Shown piece by piece: positions 45,049-58,429 of a DNA stretch of 64,000 nucleotides. Numbering within the stretch: position 1 is the stretch's first letter; each line of letters begins with the position of its first letter. The DNA comes from Miscanthus floridulus (lineage: Eukaryota > Streptophyta > Magnoliopsida > Poales > Poaceae). The position numbers and the translations under genes were made by a program. The DNA is taken from the NCBI RefSeq assembly GCF_019320115.1, contig NC_089581.1, positions 15,649,100 to 15,713,099 on the forward strand, read 5' to 3'. The notes under the pieces are model-generated. The model made no database searches, was not told the DNA's origin, and was given only the letters and a program-made list of their open reading frames with translations.

Positions 45049-46534
45049 TGAAAGGATCAAGATGCCCAAGAGGGGGGGTGAATTGGGCTAATTACAAATT
45101 TCTTTACAATAATCAAAACCTATGGTTAGCCTAATTAACCCCTTGTACCTAGAAATTGTTTCTATTCATCTAACACACAAAAGTTTAGCACCCTAAGTTC
45201 CAATCGTACTCTAGCATGGCAATTCTCGGAATGTAAATGATAAGTATTGAATTGCTCAAAGAAAATGCTTAAAGTAAAGAGAGAAGAAGGAACACGGCGA
45301 TGTTTTGCCGAGGTATCGGAGAGTCGCCACTCCCCACTAGTCCTTGTTGGAGCACCCACGCAAGGGTGTAGCTCCCCCTTGATCCGCGCAAGGATCAAGT
45401 GCTCTCTACGGGTTGATTCTTTGACACTCCGTCGTGGTGAATCACCCACAACCGCTCACAACTTGAGTTGGGTCACCTACAAGCTCTGCCGGATGATCAT
45501 CAAACTCCCAATCACCACCAAGCTATCTAGGTGATGGCGATCACCAAGAGTAACAAGCACGAACTCTCACTTGACCACGATAAGCCTAATCAGAAGGGTA
45601 GATGCACACTTTGCTACTCTTGATCTCACTAATGAGGGCTCTCTTTGGGATTCTCAAATCTCAATCACCTCACTAGGACCTTGCTCTTCTTGGCACTCTC
45701 AAACGTGTTTCTCGGCTATTGGAATGAGCAAAAGTACCCCCACACACGAATGGAGGTGGTATTTATAACATGGGCTGAAAAACGAACCGTTATGTGCCTC
45801 CGTGGGGTGACCGGACGCTCCGGTCATGTTGACCGGACGCGTCGGTTAGTTCACCCCGAAACCCAGTAATTACAGTGTGACTAGACGTAGGCCAACGTCC
45901 GGTCAGCACTGATCGGACACGTCCGATCGCAATTTACTCTCACTGGAACCTTACTGATGTCGACCGGACGCTGGACCTCAGTGTCCGGTCACTTCACCTC
46001 TCAGCGTCTGGTCGCGCCAGACGATTTCACCTTGGTCAAATGAACTGACCGGACTCTGCGCCAGCGTCCGGTCACACCGGAGCCAGCGTCCGGTCAGTAT
46101 TTGACCCTCCATTCACTTCCAACTCTCGATCATACGTGAATGAAGTTTGCTCCATTGGATCTAAGGGCTATTTTGGAGCTACCTAGTGCTAGTTTTAACA
46201 AGTGTGCACCACACCTAACTCACTAGACTCACCTAGGTCAAGCTACCCGTCCATACCCCCTTAATAGTATAGCCAAAGGAAAAACAAAGTCCTAAACTAC
46301 TCTAAGTGTCTCTTTAACTCCAATTGACACTTAGAACTAGTCCATCCTTAACCTTGTCGTCCATCCTTTGAAAACCGAAACGATTTCCATCATAGGGGTA
46401 TGACCACCATGATTGCCCAATTGATCTCCATTACCATGACCTAACTTAATTGCCTCTGCAAAACACACGTTAGTCATAGTAATCACGTATTGTCATTAAT
46501 CACCGAAACCCAACTAGGGGCCTAGATGCTTTCA
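45049..46534 (-). repeat. 3' LTR of the minus-strand retrotransposon
   Basis: 1,486 bp, TGAAAG...CTTTCA at its ends, so the two ends are inverted repeats. It contains several copies of a 'gaccggacgctccggtca'-like word (45810-46110). Confidence 0.8.
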
Positions 46535-46549
46535 ATCTCCCCTTTTTTG
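46535..46549 (-). promoter_or_regulatory. Polypurine tract
   Basis: On the minus strand CCAAAAAAGGGGAGAT directly abuts the LTR start TGAAAGC. This is the primer for plus-strand DNA synthesis and fixes the element's orientation. Confidence 0.8.
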
Positions 46550-46982
46550 GTGATTGATGACAATACTACCTCGAGTATGTGAAAGAGATGAGGTTTTTAA
46601 CATGCTTGGTTCATATAAGCTTTCGGCAGTAAGAACAAAAGTGTTAGGCAAGCTTATATGACCCAAGCCAACATAATGTACTCAAAAGATATAAAATAAG
46701 CATGAGTACAGGTAATAAAGCTCAATTGCATCAGAGTAAAACACGGAAGCAAAGCAAAAAAGCATAGCACAAGTGATATGACATATAAATGATTCAAAGT
46801 AGAGAACACATATGTCACATATCACGATCACGTAAATATCACTATCACATAAATATAGTAGAAAACATGAATGCATAATGTATCACACACATAAAAACTC
46901 CAAATGTAATAGATAAGCTAATAAAAGATAGACTCCCCCTAAATAGTCGCTCCCCCTAAGACTATCATACTCGAACCCTCTC

Positions 46983-49561
46983 CCCCTTTGGCGTCAAACA
47001 CCAAAACCTAAGGGTCGGTCGGTGGGGCGGCAGCAGATGAGCCGAGCGCTGAGGTACGAGAAGCAAGCTAAAACTAGGCACTATCATCATCTGACCCTGA
47101 GCTCTGAGCAGTCTAACCCTCTATAGCTGGAAGCAATGCTGAAGCAGTCTAGGTCAGATTAGGAATAGGAGCTGCTGTAGGCTATGCTGGTATGACTAAA
47201 GCAGCTGGCTCTGATGATGCCACTGAGGAAGGGAGCGTCTCTGTAGTCCCGGTAATAGGTGCAACTATAGAAGGACCTAGGACATGTAGATATGGAGGAG
47301 TGGGCTGCCTTGTCAACTCACTGAATGAAGCACCAAGGCTCCTAAAAACTGAAGTGTCTAGTACTAGCCGCGACGATGTCTGAGCCAGTGTGAAGCCCGT
47401 CTGAAGAGGTATGAACTGTGGGGCTATCACTAGCGAAGCGAACCACTAGGACACCTACTCTGTAGGTGAAGCATACTGTGCTAGTGGCTGTCCCTAACTC
47501 TGAAGCTCACTAGGCTATGACGCTAGAGTCATCAAAGTGGTGGCAGACTGACCAAGCTGGGGCAAAGGCTGTGGTGGTGGAGCCCCAATCGCTGTCACTA
47601 CATGCTACAAAAATCCAAGTAGCTGCTGCTGCATGAGGATCTGCTGCTGATGCATGGCCTGCTGCTGCTGCTGGAGATCCTACGTCTGCTGCGGAATAGC
47701 TAGCTGCTATCGCTGAAACTCGTCCTGTCGAGTCTAGAACTGTGCAAAAGTGGCAACGGTCTCCTGAGCCTGGCATGCCTGATCCTGCCTCAACCGCTCA
47801 AGTATAGCAAGGAGAGCGAGGTCGGTCTATGGTGTAGGTGGAGCTGAACTAGAGCTGCCGGCCTCATGATCATGTCAACGTGTAGGCATCTAAGGAATGT
47901 CTCGATAGTCCTCGTCTGAGCTATCACTGGGGTCTCTCTCGACCATCCCCTCCTACTGAGCAAGCTGCTCCTCCTTAGTAGCTACAATATCCCTAATAAT
48001 AGCATCCTGCTAGGCTGTAGTCTCTGGTACATCTAGACGATGGCGTGGCTAACTAGGTGCCTATGGTGTACTATGGCGGATCATCTGGGTCAGGTTATAT
48101 GTAGGGAACTCTATAGTAGCACCACTATACTCAGCTAACATCTTAGGTGACCTCACTGTAACTGCCCTGTGAATAAGAAACGTGATCCAATAGGCATAGG
48201 GAAACTATCGATGACCTCTAAACCCCTCAGCAATAGTATCCTCTATCTCTGAAAGAAGGAGATCCCAAATGTCAAATACGGTCTACTGCATCAGGGAGTT
48301 GAGAAGCCATAGCTGCAAGTGAGTCAGGCCCTCGCGATACCCCATCCTCGGAATCAAGGTCCTCCTCATAATGGCATCCAGCACTCTAGCTGTAGCAGTG
48401 AGATCACTGGGAGTCCTACTCGAGCCCTCGCCAAAAGGCTCCTTGAAGCAGTGGCGAACCAAATCCGTGGGAGGCACCATACCGCCATGAGGGCATCTGG
48501 GAGGCGCAGTCTGTCCATAGCAAACATCATGTAACCTAATAGGCTGCTCCTAAAGCCTGAGTATCTCCCTGACCCTAGTGCTCGTTAGCCTATAATCTCT
48601 GCCTTTGAATGCAAAGTGAATGTATCTGTGCTGTGGGTCAATCCATAGTGTAGCATAAAACTCATGGACCCAAGATGGACTATATAATCTTGTCCGTCCA
48701 ATCAAGTCTGTCAGCCCTGGCATATATGTAAGGTAGGGGCAAATGTGCTCTCCAGCTACTGTACCTATAGACTCAATGTGGCACACCCTCTGAGGTCTGA
48801 ATACAGCTCTACTATTAAGATATGCATTGTAGAAATCCTCCTGGAGTGGTGTGTAGAAGTCCTTTGATGCTCTGTCATCCCTCCTCGATGGGAACCACTG
48901 CTCAAACTCCACAAACCTAAGCTGCTGCACCTACTTGGCTGTGGTGGCCCTCAAGTCCAAGTGTGTCATAGGAGGTGGACCCTATGGTCTAGGCAGTGGA
49001 CGAGAACCCCTTCGCTATGTATCCACCCTCGGCGTGACTGGAGCATGGGTATGACCAGAGCGGCGAAGCTATGGCTGAGGTGCCTGCTCGGTCTGCTCGA
49101 CCTGTTGTCCCTCCTGAGTTTGCTTTGCTGATGGTGCCTGCTGCTGTGACTCCCCCTGAGGCGGATCCTCATCGATGGCAACACGCCGTCCTTCAATCAT
49201 GAGAGTCCCAGGTGGACCACCATGAAGGCGCTCAACCCGCTCAAGTGTAGCCCTTGCTTCTATTGAAAGCTGATCTGCAATCCTAACTCCACTGCGAGCA
49301 CCTCCTCTCTCGGCACGCTCTACAGCCTCTGCAACTGTGGCTGCTCTAGTTGTCTCTGCATCTAGGTAGTTGCGCTTCTTTGTTGTAGTCTTCTTTGTTG
49401 CCTTGCCTTTAGGATCTACAGGCAAGCGAGGCAGACGCCTCAGATCCTCATCACCTGGACCACCCCTAACATGTGGTAGAACCACCCGAAATAGCGTACT
49501 TAAGGAGGCGTTTGTCTTCCACCAGACACTAAGCACCTCGAAAGCAGGCTACAGCGAGCGG
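46983..49561 (-). pseudogene. Retrotransposon extra ORF with plant 'transposon protein' domain, decayed
   Basis: One minus-strand frame system reads from RVVLPHVRGGPGDEDLRR (about 49480), through KGKATKKTTTKKRNYLDAE and EFEQWFPSRRDDRASKDFY (48905), to the FYATLWIDPQHRYIHFAF block (48655) that recalls the plant 'putative transposon protein' domain. A glutamine-rich part (QQQQQAMHQQQILMQQQ, about 47640) and a tail ending VFDAKGGE (46990) follow. It lies between the pol position and the 3' LTR, where some plant elements carry an envelope-position ORF. Many in-frame stops, nearly all TAG where glutamine fits, interrupt it. Function unknown. Confidence 0.65.
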
Positions 49562-50751
49562 TGTCCATCGGGCACACCCCGAGGGAGAACTCGAAAGATC
49601 CACATTTTTCCCAAGGATCCAATAATAAGAACGAGTTACAATACTAGTTCATTTCATACATCAGAGTTTTTTAAAAAAGTACATTATTACAATACCAAAT
49701 ACCAGAGTACGGAATGATAACAGCGGAATTTAAAATAACATCTAGCGGTAGGGGCGAGGATTCCATCTGAGCCCACCAGAAGGACCCTCCACACAAAGAT
49801 ACTCTCCAAGCATCACCTGCAATAGGGGTAAATGAACCTTGAGTATACAATGTACTCGCAAGACTTATCCAACTAGTGGGAATAATTTCCTGACTCCAAG
49901 GAATATGATAGGCTTTATGGTTTGTTGGTTTTCTTTAGCAGAGAGCAATACTAATAGTGCGTCCTTAATTATGTTTTATTATTATCAGTTGTATTAAGTT
50001 ATCATCTAGCCAGTCTATATAAGCATCTGTTCTATTTTCAAGCAAGAGTTGAGCGATCAGTCATATTTCTTCTCCTTTTCCCACTTTTAGTTCTTACTAC
50101 AGTGCTAAATCGTAGACAAGCCGTACCGGATTTCATGGTGATTCATGAATCAATGTGCCCAGCTAGGTGCCCCAAAACACACGCCCCGCTTGTACCCCAG
50201 GCACAAGCAGGGCTAACTCGTCACTCTCCTATCCTGGGTGTCCAGGTCCCCGTCCAAACTTGGACTCCAAGCCCCCACATCCTGAGTCCCGGACTCCATG
50301 TGGTGCAAGGACCTCCACCATCCCCGCCTCCAATCAGTCGGTCCGAAAAGAGCTAGATCTATGACAAGAGAGCAATAAGTCTTCCCTGCGCCCATACCCA
50401 AGTATGCACTCGGGACAATAAACCTATGACTTGCCTAGAGTCATATGCAACGACCGGTCCTTAATAGACATGATAGGGAAAGAGTGCAACCAAGTCATGC
50501 CCTGTTGGCCACAGGACACAACCCCTTACACCCACCAGTACCCAATCCATATCCCTGCTCGGTCACCATTTTCCTTTCCACCATTTTATCATGAGTGTTC
50601 ATATTTTATTACCTATTTGCGAGTAACGACAGGTTACTCACGCTACCGGTATCCTGAGCATAGCAGCTACTCGGCCTGTACTAGTATGACTCATGGGTAA
50701 GTATGTTTATGCAGGTAGTTTCCATAAAATGCCTATAACTTAAATGCACAT

Positions 50752-50795
<44 letters not shown>

Positions 50796-51126
50796 CAGTG
50801 ATCATAAAAATATGGGTTATGCACCAGGGCTTGCCTTGGGCAGGCGCCGGGTCAGCAGGGTCAGCACCAATAGGCTCCTGGGCTTCCTCCTATGCGAAGA
50901 TCTCCTCCTCGTACTCCTCGATCACCTCGTCGTACTCCAGCTCGCCGACAGGCACGAAGTCTACCGGTTCGTGATCTACATGAAATGATGATGCAATGCT
51001 TAATAATATGACAACAGCCACTCTTAACCCAAAAGTACATCTATTAAACTACTAAGTGAGGTCTAAGCACTAAAGGCTAAGCTACGTACTGTCACCCCTA
51101 ACAAGTATGAAACATAACATACATCC
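49562..51126 (-). mobile_element. Minus-strand Ty3-type LTR, part 1 (interrupted)
   Basis: Begins TGTCCATCGGGCACACC on the plus strand, next to a possible target site agcgg (49557-49561). It resembles the LTR at 181-11599 in layout, including an acidic reading frame (VDFVPVGELEYDEVIEEYEE, about 50965-50905 on the minus strand). It continues after the nested element at 61994. A (ca)n(ta)n microsatellite lies at 50752-50796. Confidence 0.55.
50752..50796. repeat. (CA)n(TA)n microsatellite
   Basis: About 13 ca repeats followed by about 9 ta repeats; a potential polymorphic marker. Confidence 0.97.
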
Positions 51127-52875
51127 TGTTTACACCAGAATTTGGAAGAAGGATTTCAGAAGCTCGGGAGCTCCCAAGATCATGACAGTAGGGGATCAGT
51201 TGCGTGCATATCGAAACCAGCTGATTCAGATGCAGCGCCAGAATCAGCTTTCTTTAGATAGCGCCAGCAGATAACGACAGAGGCTATGATCGGTGCTGAG
51301 ACGAGATATGTTGGACTCTACAAAAAGGGAAAGATTAGAGTCCAAGTCATACTCGAGTAGGGTTCATTTTAGGCTCCGAGTATAAATACCAAACCCCGGC
51401 TATTGTAAAGGGATCAACCAATCGATCAAATACAAGTTAATTACTTTTTTTGGCTCCGGCCACCCCTTAGGAGTAGGAGTAGAGTAGATCTCGGCGAGTT
51501 CTTTGGCAAGTACGGCTGCATCGATCTGGTCGACCTCCACTGCTTGTTGTAAGTACCATCATGGTTTATACCTCTGTTCGTATGGCTGCATCGATCCGGT
51601 CGACCCCCCACTATGGCTCTGGTATAAGCTAGTTATCGACTCTTGCCTAATTCAAGTATGGCCTGTGTGATTCTACCTCACACTCCACTGCTTGAATTAG
51701 ATCAAGGTCAAGTTATCGGCTCTACCTTAGTATGATAGTCTTTGGTAGATTCATTAAGTTACCGATATTGCTTATTGCTTTCATTGTTTATCTAATTACA
51801 GCAATATCACTCTGCCTGATTGAGATTGATCTAGATTGGCCTTATATCTTGTTTAACTCATTATTTGCTAATCTAAAACCGATCTAATCTACATCTTAAA
51901 TGATGAGTTATGTTTTTATCAGTTGTTTTGCGTCAATCTTAATCGTGCATAGCGTGCGGTTGAGGCATGTTCGATCTTGAGTAGATCTATGAGTTAATGA
52001 AAACCGTTCCATGGCCCATCACCATGGCCTGTGGGATTCTACCTCTCACCCCACTGTTGGCACCGTGGAGTGGGGATCATTGGTTGGTAGATCCGTTCCT
52101 AAGGAAGCATGACCTTAACTGTGCGCTATGCCTGAATCGGCTGTTTAGCCGATATTGAATGCTTTCACGAACAGTTCACATCACGAGTTCGTTGAAGTAG
52201 AGGTAAGTTGAAAGATGTGTTAGCCCCATGATCTTGTTATTGTATTACGGCCTGCATGATTCTGCCTCATGCCCCACTGATATTAGTAATGAGTTAGGGT
52301 CGTCGAGTTTATTGTTATTTCTACGACCTGCATGATTCTGCCTCATGCCCCACTGGTCATGGCGATAGATGAGATCTAACATGTTTATTAGATTTATCTT
52401 TATTAAATGGTTAAGTGATGTTGAATTGTTTCTCTATACAAAGAGGAGTTCGGTTACTAATAATCATTAGCTTAGTACAAACCGATCACTGTTGATATCT
52501 TATTGCCATTGATTAATATTCATTTAAATGATGTTTATCCTGAATGATAACCAATTCTCTTCACACGACCTCATAAGCTCTAACTGACTTATTCTCATGA
52601 ATATACTGGAATCGGCTATTTAGCCGATTTCCTTTCATATCGGCTCTCACAGCCGTACATTCGGGACTGTCTGGTAACACCGATAAGTTCTGCCCTTAAT
52701 TATTGATGAACTTTCTCTCCTTATCAATTGCAGGGTCAAATTGACTGGCACGCCTCTGGAGGATTGCGTAGGATCAACCACCCCTGCACTGAAGCTAGGC
52801 GGGTCTGCTCCATTGAGCAGACCCTTCTGGCTTGCTGCGTGTGTCCTCGGCATGGGACGAAATTCCATGTCGACA
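51127..52875 (+). repeat. 5' LTR, 1,749 bp
   Basis: Carries a TATA box (gagtataaatacc, near 51379) and the repeated words atcggctatttagccgat and gattctacctcac. Compared with the 3' LTR it lacks about 46 bp after attagagtccaagt (51346). Confidence 0.93.
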
Positions 52876-52913
52876 CACGTTTCTGGCACGGCTAGTGGGA
52901 CCCAACAATCGTC

Positions 52914-55570
52914 ATGGCGGTTCACAACAACGACAGCATCCTTATGGTACATTATGAAGACCTGCCTGATGAAGATAAGGATATCATCAACAAAGCTATG
53001 GAAGAATTTTAGAAGAAGTGTTTGTTGTCCTACACCAAAACATGTAACAGCACAATTATTTAGGAATTTCTACTACCAAGAGTTCTACTATATGGGCAGA
53101 TAGATACGGTCGAAGCTGAAGACAGGCATTTCTTTACGGAAGCCATAGACAAGTCTGTTCGTGATGCCATATCAAGTCGTAATGAAGCTTTCGTTGACGC
53201 GTTTCACAACACCATGAAAGAGGCGATTCATGGAATTCCAGTTGGTCAGGTTGGATCGACTTGTTATAATATTCCAGATCTGTTGACCCAAGGGACTAAT
53301 CAAGTCAGTACCAGTCATCAAAAAGCAGCACCAACTGGTAATGGTGGTGTCCAGACACTTCAAGGTTCATCTGAACAAACTCCGGGTACTGCTACAAATC
53401 AGATATAGTACAATCCTGGACCGTTAGTACAGCATGTGCAGCAGCCGGCGGGGCAAAGTCAAAGCCAGATGATCAATTTTGGCACATCAGGCCACATACC
53501 GTCATTGGCTTAGAAGATAGCACCATCAATTCAAAGGATCCATAGAGATATATATCCTTATGTCTATAATCAGAGACTTCAAACAGCAAGCCAGCAAAGG
53601 ACCCAACAGATTGAGATTCCACAAGGCTATCACTATGGCACAGATTATAACACCCTCCACATGATACCAAATCCAGGATATCAAGGCATGCGGGATTTCA
53701 ATCCACAGATGGGTCAGCAAGTATCGAGGAATCTAAATCCGCAAGCTGACGAGTTGCTGCTCAAGGTGACCGAGATGATGAAGAATCAATTTGGTATGAA
53801 GCTCAAAGGAATGACTTTTTTTGTACAAACAACCATATCCAGAATGGTATGATTTGGTCGCTCTTCTTGTAAATTACAGGCTCCCAGAGTTCGCCAAGTT
53901 CACTAGTCAAGATGGTACAAGCACAATAGAACATGTTAGTCGGTATCTTACACAATTGGGCGAAGCATCAGTTGAGGATGCCCATCGAGTTCGTTTCTTC
54001 TCCTTGTCCCTATCAGGGCCGGCCTTCACTTGGTTCTCGTCACTACCAGTCAACTCCATTGCCAATTGGGCTGACCTGAAGAAGAAGTTTCATACATATT
54101 TTTACACTGGGACTAGAGAGAAGAAAATAACCGATTTGACAACCATGAGACAGAGGACTAATGAATCGGGCACTGAGTTTCTTCAGAGATTCCGAAAGAC
54201 TAAGAATCTATGTTTCTCATTGAGCTTGGCCGATAATCAACTAGCTACTTTAGCCATCTAAGGAATGCTACCAATGTGGAAAGAAAAGCTGCTAGGATAA
54301 GAGTTTGACAACTTGGGACAATTGGCTCAACGGGTAGCAGCGCTCAATAGCCAACTCTAGAGTATGCGCAGAGACACCCGATTCTAGAAGAGCACCACAG
54401 TAGCTGAAGCTTATGATCCATACTCAATTGAAGACAACTATGAAGATGAAGAAGAGGAGGTTGCTATAGCTGAATGGAATTAGGGCAAGAAGGCAGTAAT
54501 GGTGCCAAATCCTTAGGGAAGAGGAGTTAAGGAGAGCTATGACTTTGATGTCACAAAATCGAACAAGCTCTTTGACTTCTTACTTGAGAAGGGCCAGATC
54601 AAATTGCCAGACGATTATGTTATGTTACCCTTTGATCAGTTGAAGAATAAAAAGTTCTACAAATTCCATAACGCTAATTCTCATTCCACTAATGAATGCA
54701 GAATCTTCAGGCAGCATATACAGAGAGCTATTCAGCAAGGGAGGCTTAAATTCGATACACCTCGGAAGATGAAAGTCGATGATAATCCTTTCCTAGGAGA
54801 TCAGAACATGGTTGATGTTGGGCTATTCAAAGGAAAAACCAAAGTCCTAACATCGACCAAATCGAGAGAAGCTGGGACAATTGATCCCAAAATGCAAATA
54901 TCGGCTGATGAGTATAGAGAGATTAGAAGACGTCGTGCTGAACAAAAGAGCCGATACGAGCAGAGAAAGACATCGAAAGCAGAGATGTCAAAGCCGCAGG
55001 TCATATCTCGGATTCTGTTGAATAAATGGCAGCGGTAGAAGGAAAATGATTATCAACGTTGGTTAAAAGATTAAGCATACCAACATCAATTAGAAGAAGA
55101 GAGGTATGAAAGGGAACAAGCTGAATTACATTGGAATTGTCCCTTCTTTAGGCATTGCTGGAATGAAGGTTTGAAGTTGCCTACCAGACACAACTGTCCA
55201 GAATGTAGCAATCAATATCAAGAGTATAGGCAATCTCAAACCAACCATCGGTCTATCCATGCTCAAGATGCATATCATCATAACAACATGGATCGGTGTT
55301 TAAAAAATGAAAGTGTTCATGATCGGTTGGGAAAAAGAGTCATTGGTTAGGACTAGGCTGATCATGAAGAGAAAGGCACTGAAAGAAGATACACGTGGTA
55401 GGAAGGCCAGTGGTGCCTAAGAGATTTGACGAGAAGCCAAAAGAGGAGGGTGCAGCGCATAAGGAATAGAGAGATGGAACAGGCTCAGGCACCCGGTAAA
55501 ACTCAAGTATGGCATACCAAGTAGATAGCTGATAAGGGGCAACCATCGGCTAATATCCAAATGGTTTTTC
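52914..55570 (+). pseudogene. Ty3-type gag, decayed
   Basis: The first ATG after the primer-binding site gives MAVHNNDSILMVHYEDLP. The Retrotrans_gag core is at about 53828-54335: WYDLVALLVNYRLPEF, then FSLSLSGPAFTWFSSLP and LKKKFHTYFYTGTREKK. Gag packages element RNA into virus-like particles. Downstream, FYKFHNANSHSTNECRIF (54658) occupies the nucleic-acid-binding position. Stops break the frame repeatedly (for example 54259, 54298, 54358, 54385, 54481, 54514); most are TAG at likely glutamine positions, two are TAA. A frameshift lies near 53820. Not functional as it stands. Confidence 0.8.
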
Positions 55571-55689
55571 TGTTACCACCCGAATTCAGAGCTTCAGCAG
55601 ATTAGGAAGTTTATTTAGACTTCGACGAGTCATAGTATGAAGAGATGGTTGCCAAGTTAACGGTTATGTAGCAAGCAATATTTGATAAG

Positions 55690-56235
55690 CCAGTCAAGCA
55701 TCGGCACTTAAAGGCTTTATGTATGAAAGGTTTTGTTGATGGGAAGCCGATGAACAAGATGTTGGTGGACGGAGGTGCTTTTGTCAATCTTATGCCATAC
55801 ACCACTTTTCGTAAGCTTGGCAAGGGACCAGGAGATTTGCTTGAGACCGACATGATTGTTAGAGACTTTAGAGGAAATACATCCAAGACCCGGGGGGCAA
55901 TAAACGTCGAACTGACAATTAGGAGTAAAACTCTGCTCACCACGTTCTTTATCATTGATGGGAAAGGATCATACAGTTTACTCCTCGGTCGTGATTGAAT
56001 TCATGCGAATTGCTGCATACCTCGACCATGCATCAGTGTTTGATCCAATGGCGTGGAGATGATGTCGAACTAGTTCGTGCTGATGAGTCCGTAAGCATCG
56101 CAACAGCCGATCCAGTCTTTTGGGAACTAGGAGATTTTGAATGTTTCTCTAGCAAGACATGGGAAGGATGCTTTATTAAAATCAGCAATAAAAGCCAACA
56201 ACCGATGCAGGTGATCGGCTCTAAGAGTTTATTTT
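55690..56235 (+). pseudogene. Retroviral-type aspartic protease domain, decayed
   Basis: LKALCMKGFVDGKPMNKMLV leads into the active-site region VDGGAFVNLMPY (about 55765-55800), where plant elements usually have D-(S/T/N)-G-A; here it reads DGGA. The domain ends SYSLLLGRD at 55997, followed by a TGA where tryptophan is expected and then a one-base frameshift before HQCLIQWRGDDVELV. It would cleave the Gag polyprotein. No reverse transcriptase follows. Confidence 0.75.
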
Positions 56236-56711
56236 AGTGGAAAAGTCACAGCTTCACGTCGGCCGTTGGATCAAAGGAAAAATGAGTATTAAGTCTTGGA
56301 GATGGGTTTTAGGCCGACGTATGTGAATGCTGAGTTAAAGTGTAAGTGCGATTCAGAGTTAATGAATTTCTTAAGAGAAGTTCTAGTTCGCTTAATAGGA
56401 CGATTGACCTGAGTTAATTACTCGTCTGACCTTTGATATTGAAAGTTCTACGGGATGTTATCCTGGCGTCTGATCAACATCTGATAGCCGATTCATTCTC
56501 GGCTCTAATAGCCGGTACCAGAAGGGTATCGCCTCTAGTTCAAAAAATTAAAATCTTCAAAGACAGTAATAGCCAATACGATATGTATCGCCTATAGAGC
56601 AAAAAAACAAAAAAAGCAAGAAACATTCATAGTCATACATGAAGGCATTGCATTGAAACACAATCATAAAAGAACAGGAGTCTTCATTCATTGATTTATC
56701 CTAAATACAAA

Positions 56712-57553
56712 CTAATCGAAGACCTTGTTCACCACATCTTGGGCGGAAGTTATGTCCACTATGGCCTCCACTGCCATGACGAACTCTTCGAGCAAATCTT
56801 CATGTTCTTTAGGGCCATCGCCCATTGGGAAACAGGTTTCTATGGCATGGAGCTCGTGCCCGGTCTAAACTTGCACCGCGGTCAGCGCCACTACCACGCC
56901 ATGACAAACGTCGTGGAGGGCGATCTCCTGAACGTGGGCCGGAACGTCATGGAGGCGAACATCGATAAGGGAGCCACGAGCATTGACGACATCCACAGCC
57001 ATGTTTGCCGCAAGTTGGAGAGACTCCAACTACATCATTAAGGCTGATGATCATAGAAACAGGGGAACTATCAAGATAAAGACTATTGAAATCAGAATAA
57101 AGATATCCCTGAAGCCCGTCTTACCTATCACCACGGCGTCGGACTCAACCAGCCGCGCTCGAACAGCGCTGGCCTCCTCTTCGACCACATGAAGAGCGGC
57201 CTAAGAAGCCTTGAGATGAATCTTGAGCTGGTCGTTCTCTCGGGTTGCCTCGGAGTAGCAGTTCTAGGCCACCCTCCACTCCCAGAGAAAGCGCCGGGCG
57301 TCATCGCCATTATACGAATCAGAGGAATCCGATGAAGAAACAACATCAGAAGTCCCACCGGCCGTTGAGAGAGGACAAAGGTTGTCATTCACAACAAACC
57401 TACAGGTGAGTTAGAACTATTCATCATCGTGAACAAGAAATGTTGATCTCACCTCATGCGTTGGAGACGCTGGTTCATTGGCATACTCTCCTCTGGGATT
57501 TCCTCCGCCGCGTGCTTACCTCGGTTATCTTCGCCGACCATGGAAGAATGACT
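56712..57553 (-). pseudogene. Antisense gene copy A inside the retrotransposon
   Basis: The minus strand shows a spliced gene. Exon 1 starts MVGEDNRGKHAAEEIPEE (57553) and ends at a GTGAG donor near 57452. Exon 2 starts after TGTAG (about 57400) with FVVNDNLCPLSTAGGTSD, passes an acidic SSSDSSDSYNGDDA run, and ends ARLVESDAVVIG at a GTAAG donor. The last exon reads QLESLQLAANMAVDVVNARG-like (57020) to a TAG at 56712. Four internal stops, all TAG at likely glutamine positions, make it a pseudogene. The product is probably a coiled-coil, charged protein of unknown function; copy B at 58430-59202 is homologous in the last exon. Confidence 0.65.
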
Positions 57554-58429
57554 GGATCTACGAAAGGGAGAAGAAAAAACCGCTATAGGGTTTCGGTAGG
57601 CGAAGAAGAGCAAAGGAATAGTTGCGGATGGAGATGTGTTCGAGGTGAAAGACAACGACTGGTATTTGAAGACATGAAGCGAAGGGACGGATGCCTCGGG
57701 ACGCACAAAAGGCAACCGCAATTAATAGGAGGCAAAGCGCCGCTTCACCAGTATCAAAGAGAATACAGCACTAAGCAACTGAAAGGTAGGAAATAGAAGG
57801 GTTCTCTTAATAAAAGCCGTGTTTTGAGACTTGGTTAAGCCAAGAGCCTAGATCGGCTATATCAAATCGGGTCTTTAGCCGAAGAAGGAAGCATTAGTAA
57901 ACAACGGAGAATATGATCGGTTCTACACAAGATCTACGATGACATGCAGATCTCGAGTCTGGGGCACCATGGGTCGCTCTTGGTATTTCTAGTCAAATGA
58001 CATCAGCTCCCGTAGGCTATTGACTTCTCTAGCTGATCTAGAAATGCTCTCAAAGACACACTTATGATGACCAAAAAGTGAGACAGATGGTATGGTCGCC
58101 TAATCAGGGGAAACCTTATCGGCTCAGGCATTGCACGCCTGGTGCATTTTGGAGACGCTAGGAGGAGGACAAAGATTCAGCAGATCAATAGGGAATATTT
58201 GAAGGAATATTACCCTAACGTTTGGATTAATACTCAATGACCAATTTGCTTGACTGACAACTCTAATGGATGATACCAGAAAGGTATCGCTGCTGGTGCG
58301 AAAATAGATCCAGAAGAGTAAAAGCCGGTACAATGCGTATCATCCGTGGGGGAAAAGCAAGCATAAACAAAAGTAATGCGCATGGTGCCAAGATAGGAAA
58401 ATTATCTGCTAAATATCACCTATTACAAA

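Larger units (their letters stand above)
45049..49561 (-). mobile_element. 3' part of an LTR retrotransposon, minus strand
   Basis: Read on the minus strand: a decayed extra ORF (49561 to 46983), then a spacer, a polypurine tract, and the 3' LTR 46534-45049. It entered the LTR that begins at 43398; the expected duplicated target next to the LTR is aggtg (45044-45048). At 49562 it is itself cut by another LTR, so the 5' LTR, gag and pol lie outside the window or are lost. Confidence 0.75.

Noticed and set aside
56691..57041. A plus-strand frame of 116 codons in the retrotransposon
   Set aside because: It is the complement of the antisense exon, whose minus-strand translation is conserved in copy B; the plus frame is not.
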